Positions 1 through 11,250 of a DNA stretch of 64,000 nt are shown one piece after another; position 1 is the stretch's first letter; the number at the start of each line of letters is the position of its first letter. The stretch is taken from positions 20,387,446-20,451,445 of the forward strand of contig NC_080051.1 in assembly GCF_026212465.1 (NCBI RefSeq), written 5' to 3'. The notes below the pieces were generated by a model that worked only from the letters and a program-made list of their open reading frames with translations, ran no database searches and had not been told where the DNA came from. Source of the DNA: Amaranthus tricolor (lineage: Eukaryota > Streptophyta > Magnoliopsida > Caryophyllales > Amaranthaceae). The translations under genes and the position numbers were made by a program.

Positions 1-1263
1 GTAAATATTGTAAACTGACAGCATTTGACTTATATACAAGTCTATATCTATTAACATACTGATAAATTGGGTGTTCCAGTTGGTAAAGGTTCTAGTTGAT
101 AGATTAATTACGCATGCTAGTTCCTCTTATTTAGCTAGAAGTTAATTTATTTTATTAGTTGATAAATTGTTAGTTATCAGTAAGAACATTATTGATATTT
201 GTAATTATGTGACGAATTGTCATGGCCTAATAATGTTCTTATGTACCACTACATATAGAGCAATTTGTCATCAATAAAAAAATGGACTTGAATTTTGATG
301 AACAAAACTTGAACGTACCATAGGTGATAGGAAATTTTGAGCTATATGAATAAGGTCTAGGGTGTTGAAAATGAAATCATTTTGATATGAACATCAAATA
401 TTAGTCAGTATTTTTAAATTATGGATCAAAATATAATTAAAAGTGATTTATGTTAATTTCAAATTCTCGTTATAGAAGTATTAATTAACTAATCAGATTA
501 AGACCATATTAGTTTTTGTCTCAAATTCTCGCTATATTGATTAAATTAATAAGAATTTAACTTAAAACTATTTTAATCATCTAAGTTACTTATAGTCTCA
601 AACTCTCGCTATATTAATAAGGTTAATTACAAACAAATTTTAAATTTTAAATTTATAAGCACATTTTAGTCACAAATCCATAATTTATATATACTTTTAC
701 AATCAATAATAACCAACAAAGCTTCTGTCTTTGATTAATGTGTTTTTAAGATTCATCACAAAATAATTCCTCTTTACTAAAAAATGTCATTTTTGAACTT
801 TTACTAAACCTTAACCTATGTCAAATATAAATCACAAAAGACTTAAACTTTTACTCCCTTTATTCCACTCAATTTATATTACTTGTCATTTTGATCCGTA
901 TTATTTTTAGTTTTTGACAATGGCTCACTATTTTCTTTCAATCTCATCCATACATTTTAATTTTCTTTTAATTACATCTATACAATTCATTCTCTATCCT
1001 TATTTATTACTACTTTCTTAACATTCTCATATTTTTCTTTTGTGCAAATTTAAGAGAATAAAGTGATTACACAGAAAACCCCGTCTTACACATGAAATAT
1101 GCCTCTTCACCTGCAACATGACTTTAAAGTTCAAAACAATACTCCTAGTCCTATTAAGTACACTTTAGATTGGGCATTTTTAAATCCTACGCACGATAAA
1201 CTTCCTGGCCCCACACTCATATATGTTTTTTAATTTTTTTCCATAATTCCTTTCCACTAGGCA

Positions 1264-1272
1264 CTATATAAT
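1264..1272 (+). promoter_or_regulatory. TATA box of the CEN-like gene
   Basis: The sequence CTATATAAT lies about 145 bp upstream of the start codon, followed by an AC-rich leader without an ATG before 1414. Spacing suits a transcription start near 1295-1300. This is inferred from position and motif only. Confidence 0.5.
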
Positions 1273-1413
1273 GAGAACAGCATCTCTTAAGCAATACCAT
1301 CAAATTAAAACACCCTCCAAAACAAACCATATAGTTGTATCATTGTTACTTCCAAACCCTTAAAAATTCACTCTTTCCTATAACAAAATCCAATAATAAA
1401 AGATTAATTAAAA

Positions 1414-3237
1414 ATGGCGAAGTCAGATCCTCTGATCATTGGAAGAGTAGTTGGGGATGTAATAGACCCATTTAGTCCAAGTGTGAGAATGTCTGTTACT
1501 TATAAAACCAAGCAAGTTTATAATGGCCATGAACTTTTCCCTTCCGCTGTCACTCTTAAGCCTAGGGTTCAAGTTCATGATGGTGGCATGAAATCCTTTT
1601 TCACTTTGGTATCTATTTACTCTTGTTCTTTTTCCCAAGAAAACAAACAAAAATAAAACCGTTACCGTGATACTGTTAATTATTAAGAATTATTAAGAAT
1701 TGAGATAAAATTTTGGGCTAAAAAACGTCATAATTACTTGTTAATTATTTCTATGTTAGACTTTTAGGTGAAACTTTAGGGCTTTAGTTTCAATTTTAAA
1801 TAATAGATTTTTTGATTGTTAAAATGTTCATTTGTTAACAAATAAGTTATTGTTACCTAGTCCTATTTTCCAAATTATATCACTAAAGATGTTGTTGGGG
1901 ACTTTGATATGATTTATGTCCTATCCCTACTCACCTTCTTTCTGACTTAAAAAGACTTTCTTTTTATAATTAAATTCTCATTCTCACTCCTCAAACCTCT
2001 CTAAACAAACATTTTCTAAAAGTATTTATACAATATTTTAATTAAAGTCTTTGACGACACATTTGGTAATCAGTATTAAACAATGGAAATGAAAATAATT
2101 TATAGTGTAAAATTTTATAATATCTAACATGTCATTAATTCCCATGCTAATGAAAGTGTTGTTATAAAATAGTTTGTTTCTTTACAATTTTCCATTACTA
2201 ATTAATACCATATGTTCAAATGGCAATGCATTAGAATGAATATTGTGAAAAAATAAGATTTTTGAAAGAGTATAATCATGACCATTTAGCTTGTCAAGAG
2301 ATATTCTTATCAAAATTACATTAACTTTTCATTACCATTCTCATCATTTGAAACCGATTACCAAATAGACCGTAAATGTCAAGGGGTACGATGTAAATAT
2401 ATTCCGAGGACAAAGATTATCAATAGCATAGGTCTAATATTGTATAGGGTCGAAAAAAAGCACTTCTAAAGAATCAACTCTAACAAAAAACTTTAGCAGA
2501 TGATTGAAATTTCAAAATATGTTATATACTCTAACAAATACAATTTTTTGCTATGATAAGTACTAATTTATGTAGAAGTTATATTATTTGATGATCTTAT
2601 AATGATGTAATCTTTAGTACTCGCACAAATAAGTAGGACTACCTAGCTAGAATTAATTTGTTAATTTCTTGTTAATTATAATAGGTGATGACAGATCCAG
2701 ATGTTCCTGGACCCAGTGATCCTTACCTGAGAGAGCACCTCCACTGGTATACTCCTGATCGAATTAATTAAAGCTCTTAAACTCATCTATAATAATTAGA
2801 AACTAATTAAATAATTAAATGATTTAATTTACTTATGTCTACAGGATAGTCACAGATATTCCAGGCACAACAGATACCACTTTTGGTAAGGAAATCTAGT
2901 TACAAAAATATACTTGTACTAATTAATTCAGAGATTTTTTCATAATAAATTTAGAATTTTATTTTGAAAATATAATATGTTAATTACTATAATAACTATG
3001 ATATGATAATAATAAATAGGAAAAGAGATAGTTAGCTATGAAATGCCAAGGCCAAACATAGGAATACACAGGTTTGTGTTCATACTCTTCAAACAGAAAC
3101 GTAGGGGAAGTGTGGCCCCACCTTGCAGTCGAGATGGATTCTGTACCAACAAATTTGCTCAACTAAATGAACTTGGTCTTCCTGTTGCTGCTGTCTTCTT
3201 CAATTGTCAAAGGGAAACAGCTGCTCGCAGGCGCTAG
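1414..3237 (+). CDS. CEN: CENTRORADIALIS/TFL1-like PEBP protein (4 exons)
   Basis: This is a phosphatidylethanolamine-binding-protein family gene of the CEN/ATC/TFL1 side; these act as co-repressors with bZIP FD and keep meristems indeterminate. I read exons at 1414-1608, 2685-2746, 2845-2885 and 3020-3237, all GT-AG. The middle exons are 62 and 41 nt, the canonical sizes in this family. The predicted protein has 171 residues. Visible motifs are [11 protein letters not shown] (69-79), REHLHW with His83 in the position that is His in TFL1 and Tyr in FT, GIHR (114-117), and the C-terminal [11 protein letters not shown]. Asp138 in SRDG sits where TFL1 has its key Asp and FT has Gln. Both marks point to a repressor, not a florigen. 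The external-loop segment around 129-146 is diverged and appears one residue shorter than in Arabidopsis ATC as I recall it. CEN versus TFL1 assignment rests on the RGSV and [13 protein letters not shown] stretches. The exon structure is secure; the exact subclade is less so. Confidence 0.93.
2030..2385. mobile_element. MITE in intron 1 of the CEN-like gene
   Basis: The ends carry an imperfect inverted repeat: ATTTGGTAATC near 2061 and GATTACCAAAT near 2356-2366, with further similarity inward. The interior is AT-rich and has no coding potential. Related interior text (CATTACCA..., ACACTATAA...) recurs near 11.3 kb and 58.5 kb, so it looks like a dispersed family. Superfamily and exact ends are not fixed because I found no clean target duplication. 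Confidence 0.5.
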
Positions 3238-5270
3238 CTAGCTAATTACTCATTAATTAATCACTTCATTAATTAATTAACCTCATCAATTTATGTATCA
3301 ATTATTAATTATGTACCATATATAATTGTGTTGACCTAACTAGCTAGCTTTAACAAGACGATACATTATGGTTATTAGTTTATGGACGGGTTGCCGTTGC
3401 ATGCTATGTCATGTGTTTGGCTTATTATTAGCTTGTATTATGCATGTTTATGATATGTATTATTTGTAAGGATTAATTTCACCATCTATTAACCATCTTT
3501 CTAATAATATTTGAGTTGTATGTCAATGTCTTTTTTTTTTTTTTAAATTTTTTATCTGGCTATTATAAGTTAATTAGTGAATTCTCTATATCAAATAGAA
3601 ATGAGAAATTAATTATTTTTATAGATGGTAAAAATCGAAATTCTTATCCTAACATTATCGTGATAGATCGAAAGTCTTTAATCATACTTTTGGCGACATT
3701 TTGGTGTCAAATTTTCATTTAGCGTTTAGATTTAGGTTGTCACTAGCTCATCTAGCTCGTCGCCCGACGCACTTTTTTTTTGACTTTAGCGATCAAAAAG
3801 CGAGGCCAAATGCGATCGCCTTTTTTATTTTTAGTGTTGGTGAATCCTCTACATCACCGTAAAAGGGAGACTCTAATCGTACTTTTTCAACGTAGCTATG
3901 ATTCTCGTATGTGAATATGTTATTAATGGATTAATTTGGACTACATATGAAGCAATAATGAAGCAAAACATGAAAATTCTCTCATTAAAGCCATGTACCT
4001 AGAGTTTGGAGTTGTAAGTATAATATGTATCTGGAGTTTAGCAATAGTTAAGAGGTTTTGATGTTAATTAAGGTAGTTAATCTCTTCAAATTATTTCACT
4101 TTAAACCACTTTTTTTTCTTTTGCAATCTAAATAAGGGAATTTCATTCCTCTAAATCATTCTGCTCCTTTTTTCATCCTTTCCTTCCCTCCAAACAAAAT
4201 TTAAATATTTTCTTTGCTTTTTTTTAACGTATGACAATACTAATTAAACATAATTTTTGTCGGTATAATAAAAAAGATAAAAAATATCTATATTAGATTT
4301 TATTAAATTAATTTTAATATTTGAATTTTTGGTATATATTTGCATAATTTTTTTATTGTATATTTTTATTGTTCTTTAAGTTTAAAAATATTCTTTAAAA
4401 ACCGTATAAGAAGCAAATGAGACAAACAAAAAAATATAACCGGATGAAGTAGCTAGAAGTACTTTATCAATTGTACTACTTAACTCCACAAATTCGCACT
4501 CCAGTCTTCAAGTATTATGGTATGTACAAGAATGTGTATTTTATAGAACTTAAACGGAAAAGGGAATATGGAAAGAGGATTCTCTTATAGTCCTATTAGT
4601 AGTTATGACTAAGAAAGTAGAGGATCCCCACTCTGAAAGTGTTAGGTACTCCAAAACACAAACCATGACTAGCGTCTAGGCCAAGTACAAATTACATTTC
4701 AGTTTTGGATCTCAAATTTGAATACAATCTACACATATAATAATAATAATAATAATGTCAGAATCTTTATCCAAAAAGATTAAGGGCAACTAATTGAATT
4801 AATATATCAGTTATAATGATTATCCGAATTGATTCTTTTTCTTCATTCATTATGATTTCTAGCATTGTCTCAATCTATAAGCCTCTATATATATATATCC
4901 TTCATATCCTTTTCTACTAGTCTTCTTCAAGTCATTTTTGGTATTTCTGGCACTTTTTTAATGTCTCACGAGCTTCAACTTTCTTTCTTTCTTCACCGAT
5001 TCGCTAATATCGTGTCTTTGCGCATGTTTAAATCATGTTAAACGATTCTCTTTTACCCTTTTCTCAATATTTGAATCTCCTAAACTTATTTTATATCTTT
5101 ATTTCCAATTTTATCCCTCAAGATATGTCCGCTCATACATCAAAGCATGTGCACGCATTTCCTCTATTGTCTAGTCCCATCTTCCTACTATGTTCCTTTC
5201 TAAATGGCCAACATTTTTAATCCATATAGTAGTGTTGGTCTAATGATCATTCAATTAACATGCCATGAAT
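3238..5270. other. AT-rich intergenic, no gene seen
   Basis: Downstream of the CEN-like gene lie TTAATTAA-rich and GCTAGC-rich stretches, a (TAA)n run near 4737-4755 and a short TA run near 4888-4897. Open frames here are short and resemble nothing I recognise. Confidence 0.5.
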
Positions 5271-5271
5271 A

Positions 5272-6230
5272 TAAGTTATTTTCATATTTCTGATACTTCA
5301 GCTCGTTTCAATAACATTTGAAGGTATATTTTTGATAATAATAGGATCAACCGTGGATATGTTATTTTCATATTTTTGATACTTAAGCTCGTTTCAATAA
5401 AATTTGAAGTTATATTTTCGATAATAATAGGATAGGGATGGCAATGGGTCGGACTCGGCTCGAATTATACATATTCCGACTTTGCTCCGGATTTTAGTCG
5501 AACTTTTTTTTCAGTCCACCTCCACTCGGAGTCGGATTATGCATACTCCAAGTTTGCCCTGACTCGGACTCTCCCCCGACTCGGACTCTCGGACCTCCAA
5601 CGGAGTTGGATTATTATCAAACTTTATCGTTGTAATATTGTACTAATGATTTAAAGTTTGCGAAGTTAACAAAATATATTTTTCAATACAATTTAACAAA
5701 AAAATATGTACTTTGAATTCAAGTTTAACATGAAAAATATTCCTAATATTACAATTTAACAAAATTTTCTCGCATTTTGATTTGGCGTATTTTATTTCTC
5801 TTGATCTGATTTGTCGTATTTTGATTGATTGATCTAAATAAAAATACCAAGTAGTTTTTCAAAATCGAAAATTACAATTAGTATGAGAGAGAGTTTGAAT
5901 TAGTCACATCTAGAGTTTTAAAGGAAACAAAATGTTGGGTTAAAAGTCAAATTCAAAGTCGGATTTCTTTCAGGGTCGGAGTCGGGTCGGAGTGTCGTAT
6001 TTTTAATAAGGTCCAACTCCGGTCCGTCTCTAACTCGGATTCGGATCGTGAAGTCGGATAACCTTTTCATCGGACTCGAATCGGATTATTTTCCTCGGAT
6101 CGAGTCGGACTAGGGTCAGATTCGGACTGAATTGCCATCCCTATAATAGGATCAACCGTGGCATATTAATTATTAATTAGTAAAAATAACTTTTTTTAAG
6201 TAAAAATAAGTTTAATTCAATTAAATTACA
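5272..6230. repeat. 86-bp tandem duplication, second copy split by a hAT-like element
   Basis: The sequence from about 5272 to 5357 is repeated with an 86-bp offset (TTATTTTCATATTT... to ...GATAATAATAGGAT). The second copy is interrupted at 5433 and resumes after 6143 with ATCAACCGTGG, as in the first copy. The first copy therefore serves as an empty-site reference for the insertion. Confidence 0.75.
5433..6143. mobile_element. Non-autonomous hAT-like element, 711 bp
   Basis: A perfect 13-bp terminal inverted repeat, TAGGGATGGCAAT and ATTGCCATCCCTA, bounds the element. It is flanked by an exact 8-bp target duplication TAATAGGA (5425-5432 and 6144-6151), which is the hAT signature. The subterminal regions are dense in CGGACTCGG/TCGGATTCGG-type motifs on both sides, while the middle is AT-rich and non-coding. 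No transposase frame is present, so it would need a helper in trans. Confidence 0.85.
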
Positions 6231-7560
6231 ATGAAATGGACACAAACTTAATGCATAAAACCTAGTGTATTGGATATGATTACAGTGAATATTTAAAATT
6301 TTCTTTTTAAACAATTATTAAACGCAACCAAAAAGCTTACAAGAGAAAAATAGATAGGATATTGGACCTGATACCTATCTTCGTTAAAAGTTTTTTTAAT
6401 ATGTATGTACTTGAAACTTAACTAAATTAAATTGAATTAATTGAATTGTGAGAAATTAAATCAAACTAATCTAAGAAGTAATTAATGAAAATATATGAGT
6501 GAAACCAATGAGTTAAAACTGAATAAAAAATTAAATATGATTAACTAAATCTAGAGAGATCGAATAAAACTAAATTTACAAAAGTAACCAAAAGTGAAAA
6601 AATAAAAATGATAAGTCAAACCGAAATAAAATATTAAATTTAAACCTAATTATGAGTTGAAACTTAGAAAGAAACACAATAGGATTAGTTAGAGGGAATA
6701 GTTTTAGTACAATTATACAAGTAGTAAAAATTTAGACCTAAGCTAACTACCAGAAAAGGAAGCAGTTTCTCAATATTTTTTACATAGGAGTATACATACA
6801 TCTACTAGTATGAAACAATAGTTATTACCCATTAACTAAATATGGTTAAATTTCACATGACACAAATTTCCAATTCCTGCCAATTATTAGCAGGTTTTAT
6901 TTGACTTTGTATTTTTACTATAAATAGTTTTATTTTGTGTAAAATAAATGTATGTGTGTTAATATGTCCAGAAATAATGTGTCTAAAAATTCCACTATTG
7001 GAAACAGTAGAATGTTAACATGCATGCATGATGATATTCAGGTCTTGGTACTCTAAAAAATCAAAAATATCCTTGATCAAAGCTATACTACATAATATAG
7101 CTAGCTTGGATCATCACTGACTGCTCCTATATTTGGCTACGTCGTCGTATTAACATTAGGCTAGGCCCCTTTTGTTATGGTTTGTTCCTATCAGCTCTAC
7201 AGTTTCCTCTTATTTTTGCTGGCTGCATATCACTTTTCATCATTGTACTTGGACCATACTCTCTAATTCTCTTTGTACTCTCAACTTGATATAGGGCCGG
7301 GCTTTCGTGCACACTGCAACCGGAACACACGGCCTGGACCATATATACTCTCAACTGATCTCTAGTCACATAGCCAAGCATCGCAGCACGGCACAACCCA
7401 CTGCAAACCACCGTGAAGGGGCTTTAGTCGTCATGATTTTATGATATTGATACGATACGGAATATGGACACATCATTTTGGACAACTGATAAACCTACCA
7501 GTAATTTTATAGCCAATAATAAGGAAATAAATAGTACTAATAAATTAAAGGAAAAATTGC
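6152..7560. other. AT-rich intergenic with an unassigned GC-richer patch
   Basis: Mostly AT-rich sequence with no gene. A GC-richer patch (7140-7430) has an open 78-codon frame on the minus strand, but it matches no family I know and has no splice or promoter context. I treat it as debris of unknown origin. Confidence 0.4.
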
Positions 7561-7739
7561 CGAGAATAATTCAATTTTTTTTTACTGATTTTCATACAAT
7601 AATCCAAACTTTTGATTAAACATGAAAAAATCTCAATTATAAGGAGTGTTTGCTAAGAACACACTAAGGTAATTGATCTCTTACTTATACAGCAAGTCAT
7701 TTTGAAAAAAAAAACTAAAATAAAAAATAAATACAAAAT

Positions 7740-8714
7740 TAGTGTAATAATTGTTGATTTTTATTTTAAGTTTTACTATAAAGTGATCTAGTGACATTTT
7801 ATTTGGCCTTTAGTGGCATATGTGATTGTTACTATAGTTTATAGTAACATTTAAGAGAAATGTCACTAGATCCTATGTCGTAAAAAGTTTTAGTATGGTT
7901 TTTTATTATGCTGCTAAAGGGTCTAATAAATGTCACTAAATCCACTATATATACTATAAAAATTTTAAAGTAGTGACATTTAAATTAAATATCGCCAAAT
8001 ATATTCCACTAAAAGTAATTTATGTTGTAGTGTATAAACATTATAAAAATGACTACACAAACGCTCTGTGGCCAAAAGCTTTGTTACAATTTTAGCTACA
8101 CAACAATTATATATCCTATTGCCTATTTTGTCGCCAACTAATTTTAATATGATAAAAAGATAATTGAATATTTCTTCTTATTATTTTATAATATTAACAA
8201 ATATTCAATTATTTTTATAAATTACGTTTTAAAATTAGCGTGAAATAATAATCTATTAAAATTCTCAATTATAAGAAAAAATCAATCATTAACAAAATAA
8301 TACATATTTGAAAAAAATTCAAGTTAATTTATTAACAATTTCAAAGAAAATAAAATTGAGAAATTTTGCCGATTTGTGCTTATTTCTGTTGGGTTTCATT
8401 TTCTAATTATAAACAAAATTTTCTCCATATCGAAATTCAAATTTGATTTTTTTTTTCCGCTCGAATTATCTAGCGATAAATTTGACAGCAGAAACATATA
8501 CTATAACATTTATAAATTTACCGCTTCTAAAATTCGAAATTGATTTTTCTCCCGCCTAAAAAGTCGTCGATAAAATGGCTACAAAGATATCAGTCGCCAA
8601 TCTTGGCGACAAACATGGCCACAAGCTAAGATTCCTTTGTCGCCAGTTGGCGATAGATCCTTTTGTTGCTATTTTGGCGCCAAATTCGTTACCTTTAATT
8701 TTGCTCCTGTAGTG
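7740..8714. mobile_element. Putative CACTA-like (En/Spm) debris with GGCGAC subterminal motifs
   Basis: Short motifs such as GTCACTA/TAGTGAC and TGGCGAC/GTCGCCA recur in both orientations across 7780-8700, most densely at 8590-8690. The block ends with CCTGTAGTG at 8706-8714, the form expected of a CACTA right terminus. A second GTTGTAGTG lies at 8022-8030. I could not find a matching CACTACA left end or a 3-bp target duplication, so this is a motif-based guess; no transposase is seen. Confidence 0.35.
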
Positions 8715-9376
8715 AGAGTTATTATATTTTTCACGCTCTTGTGATGTATTTTTTAATTATAAGGTTAGATGAAGGAATGAAAAGACTAGGAGAATTAAAC
8801 CAAAATTATTCCTAATAAAATAGTACTTACCCTCCAACTAAAATAAAATTCGTTTAGATTTTATTTTATCGTTCATTGTAAATATCTTATTCTAATTTTT
8901 ATAGTCGTAGATGTAGTCTCATTTATCTAGCTTGTTGAGCATAAAAGTTGTTCTGATTGACGAACAAAAGCATGCTTCTTCAGTGTATGCAATTTTTCCT
9001 AACGCAATATCAAGGTTATACAAGTATATATCCCTATTTGTTGAATATATTTACTAGGAAACTTGCATTTTTGGGTGCCAAAAATTTTAAGTTTTCAACA
9101 TGTAATTTATAAAGTCAAATTTGCAATTTAAGAATACAACACTTGAAAAAAATTGTCCTCTTATCATGCGTGTGTTGTCAACTTTTGAAGCGTGTCTTTT
9201 TATTTTTAATTTTTTTTGTTGAAGTAGTACTGTGAGCTTGTTTTTTTGTACCTAATAAACTATATACTTATATACTACTTTTCATATCACAAATTTAAAT
9301 CTCATTTAAGACGGACTCTTTACAAAAACATCATAATCATTTTACATAGATGAAAATCTAATAATATAATAAGTAA

Positions 9377-10704
9377 ATGATAATGGAGTTAGCTAAGTAC
9401 GTGGACGACATAAAGATTAGGGAGAGATTCAGAGCTCAGAGGTTCTTATCAGGGTTGAGTCTAGATATCCGGGAACGTATGAGGAACTTGGGGCACGAAC
9501 ATATTAGGACGTATATCACGATACTTGTGAGGCTGAATGCCTATGGGATGAGCAAAGGGCCACTCAAGGGCTGAAACGACGTAGAGAGGACACCCACGAG
9601 ATATCACAGAGTGTTGGGGGTCGATGATATTCAGCACCTACACAGTCACACCGAGAGCCAAGATCTAGTTTTGGGAGACCAACATTGAGCACTCCTCAGA
9701 GTAATAGAAACATCGAGTGTTACCATTGCGGAAAGAAGGGTCACAAGAGGGTCGATTGCTACAGAAACTTACATGAGCAAGGTTTGAGAGGTACACCACA
9801 GATTTCAGCGCAGAAACCGATCGACAGTCAAGCTAATGTGGCTCAGGATAGACAGCAGGGTCGACCGCAAGCATCTTTTGGGCATGGTTCGCAGAGTTAG
9901 GGGTCCGTTATGGGAGGCTCTTTTAGACCATCTGTTGGTGCACCAGTTAATGGCACCAAGGCTACAAGGAAGCTTATGGCTCTCAAGAGAGATGAAGCCG
10001 AGGTTACACCAGAAGTTGTTACGGGTACGTTCTTAGTCAACAACAAACCTGCATATGTTTTATTTGATTCTGGAGCATCTCATTCATTTGTTACATCTTC
10101 GTGTGTATCAAAGTTGCTTTTGTCTAGTTCACTTGAGATAAATAGTGAGTTTGCACAACCATCGAGCGAGAGAATCTTATGTTAGCGAGTGTATAGGGAT
10201 ATAGCCTTAGACTTCATGGGAATAGATTTACGCGTAGATTTGATAGAGTTTCCTTTAGATAATTTTGATGTTATCTTGGGTATGGATTGGCTAAGGAAGT
10301 ACAAGGCAAACATTGATTGTTGGATGAAGAAGGTAGCTGTACGAGGGCCTAAAGGGCAGAGCGTGACTTTTAAGGGTTTTGTGCCAAACAATCACACCAA
10401 GATCATATCTGTTATCAAACTGAAAACATATTTAAGGGTTTGGGGTGTGTGTTGATGCAGAATGGGCGCGTCATTGCATATGCTTCATGGAAACTAAAGA
10501 CCCATGAGATTAACTACCCGACACATGACATGGAGTTAGCTGCGGTAGTCTTCGCTCTCAAGATATGGAGACACTATCTGTATGGTACTAATTTTAAGGT
10601 CTTGTCTGATCACAAGAGCCTGAAGTACATATTCACCCAGAGGGAGATGAATATGAGGCAACAACGATGGCTAGAGCTGATTTCAGATTATGATCTAGAG
10701 ATGA
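9377..10704 (+). pseudogene. Ty3-gypsy gag-pol remnant with RT deleted
   Basis: The order on the plus strand is: gag segment (9377-9574); zinc knuckle CYHCGKKGHKRVDC (CX2CX4HX4C) near 9718-9760; aspartic protease with FDSGASHSF near 10065-10090; and a post-protease GMDWL segment to about 10420. The text then jumps directly into the RNase H domain ([15 protein letters not shown], near 10438-10480, continuing to LISDYDLEM). The whole reverse-transcriptase core and connecting region expected between them, roughly a kilobase, is missing; the junction is near 10415-10430. Several stops and frame changes break the reading frame, so nothing here is functional. The 3' side stops abruptly near 10704 where another repeat begins. 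Integrase and LTRs are absent. Confidence 0.85.
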
Positions 10705-11250
10705 ATTTGATCTTCCACTTTGGGTTTTTCACACATATTAAGAAAGATAGAATCTTTGGATTGTAGTGGGTATTATTTTAATTAAATAGTAGTGTAAAGT
10801 AATGATTGTATTGGAAGTATGAGGTTATAGTGGGTATTATTTTAATTAAAAAGTAGTGTGAAGTAATGATTGTATTGGAAGTATGAGGTTATAGTGGGTA
10901 TTATTTTAATTAAATAGTAGTGTGAAGTAATGATTGTATTGGAAGTATGAGGTTGTAGTGGGTATTATTTTAATTAAATAGTAGTGTGAAGTAATGATTG
11001 TATTGGAAGTATGAGGTTGTAGTGGGTATTACTTTAATTAAATAGTAGTGTGAAGTAATGATTGTATTGAAAGCATGAGAGAGAAAATAATTATAAATAA
11101 AAGAAAAGGGGTACATTAAAAGAAAATGGGAGGTTTTTAGGGGTAAAAGTGGGATAAAAAATTTCTAAAAATAGAAAGTATTCTAAAGTGGAAGAACTTT
11201 TGAAACTACCCGTTATAGTAATGTGGTAGATCAAAAAAGAACGGAGGGAG
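10705..11250. mobile_element. Stowaway-like MITE with eroded left end
   Basis: The right end reads AAAAAAGAACGGAGGGAG at about 11233-11250 followed by TA, matching the CTCCCTCCGTTC terminus of plant Stowaway (Tc1/mariner) elements. The left edge, TTTGATCTTCCACTTT near 10708, resembles the reverse complement of the region next to the right end (TTTTGATCTACCAC), so it is probably the other arm with its terminal bases lost. The body holds a five-copy minisatellite. Assignment of the right end is good; the left boundary is inferred. Confidence 0.55.
10761..11080. repeat. 64-bp minisatellite, five copies
   Basis: Units start at 10761, 10825, 10889, 10953 and 11017, each 64 bp and differing by only a few substitutions. 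The consensus begins TTGTAGTGGGTATTATTTTA and ends GGAAGTATGAGG. The array is confined between the gypsy remnant and the Stowaway right end. Confidence 0.95.

Noticed and set aside
1423..1650. Open frame antisense to exon 1 of the CEN-like gene
   Set aside because: It is a shadow of the real coding exon on the plus strand.
7175..7411. 78-codon open frame on the minus strand in a GC-richer patch
   Set aside because: No recognisable family, no splice or promoter context, and no homologous text elsewhere in the window. Length is within chance for such composition.
10761..11080. Regularly repeated 64-bp units that might suggest a CRISPR-like array
   Set aside because: The units are directly contiguous with no unique spacers, the setting is plant nuclear DNA, and the block lies within a MITE. 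It is a minisatellite.
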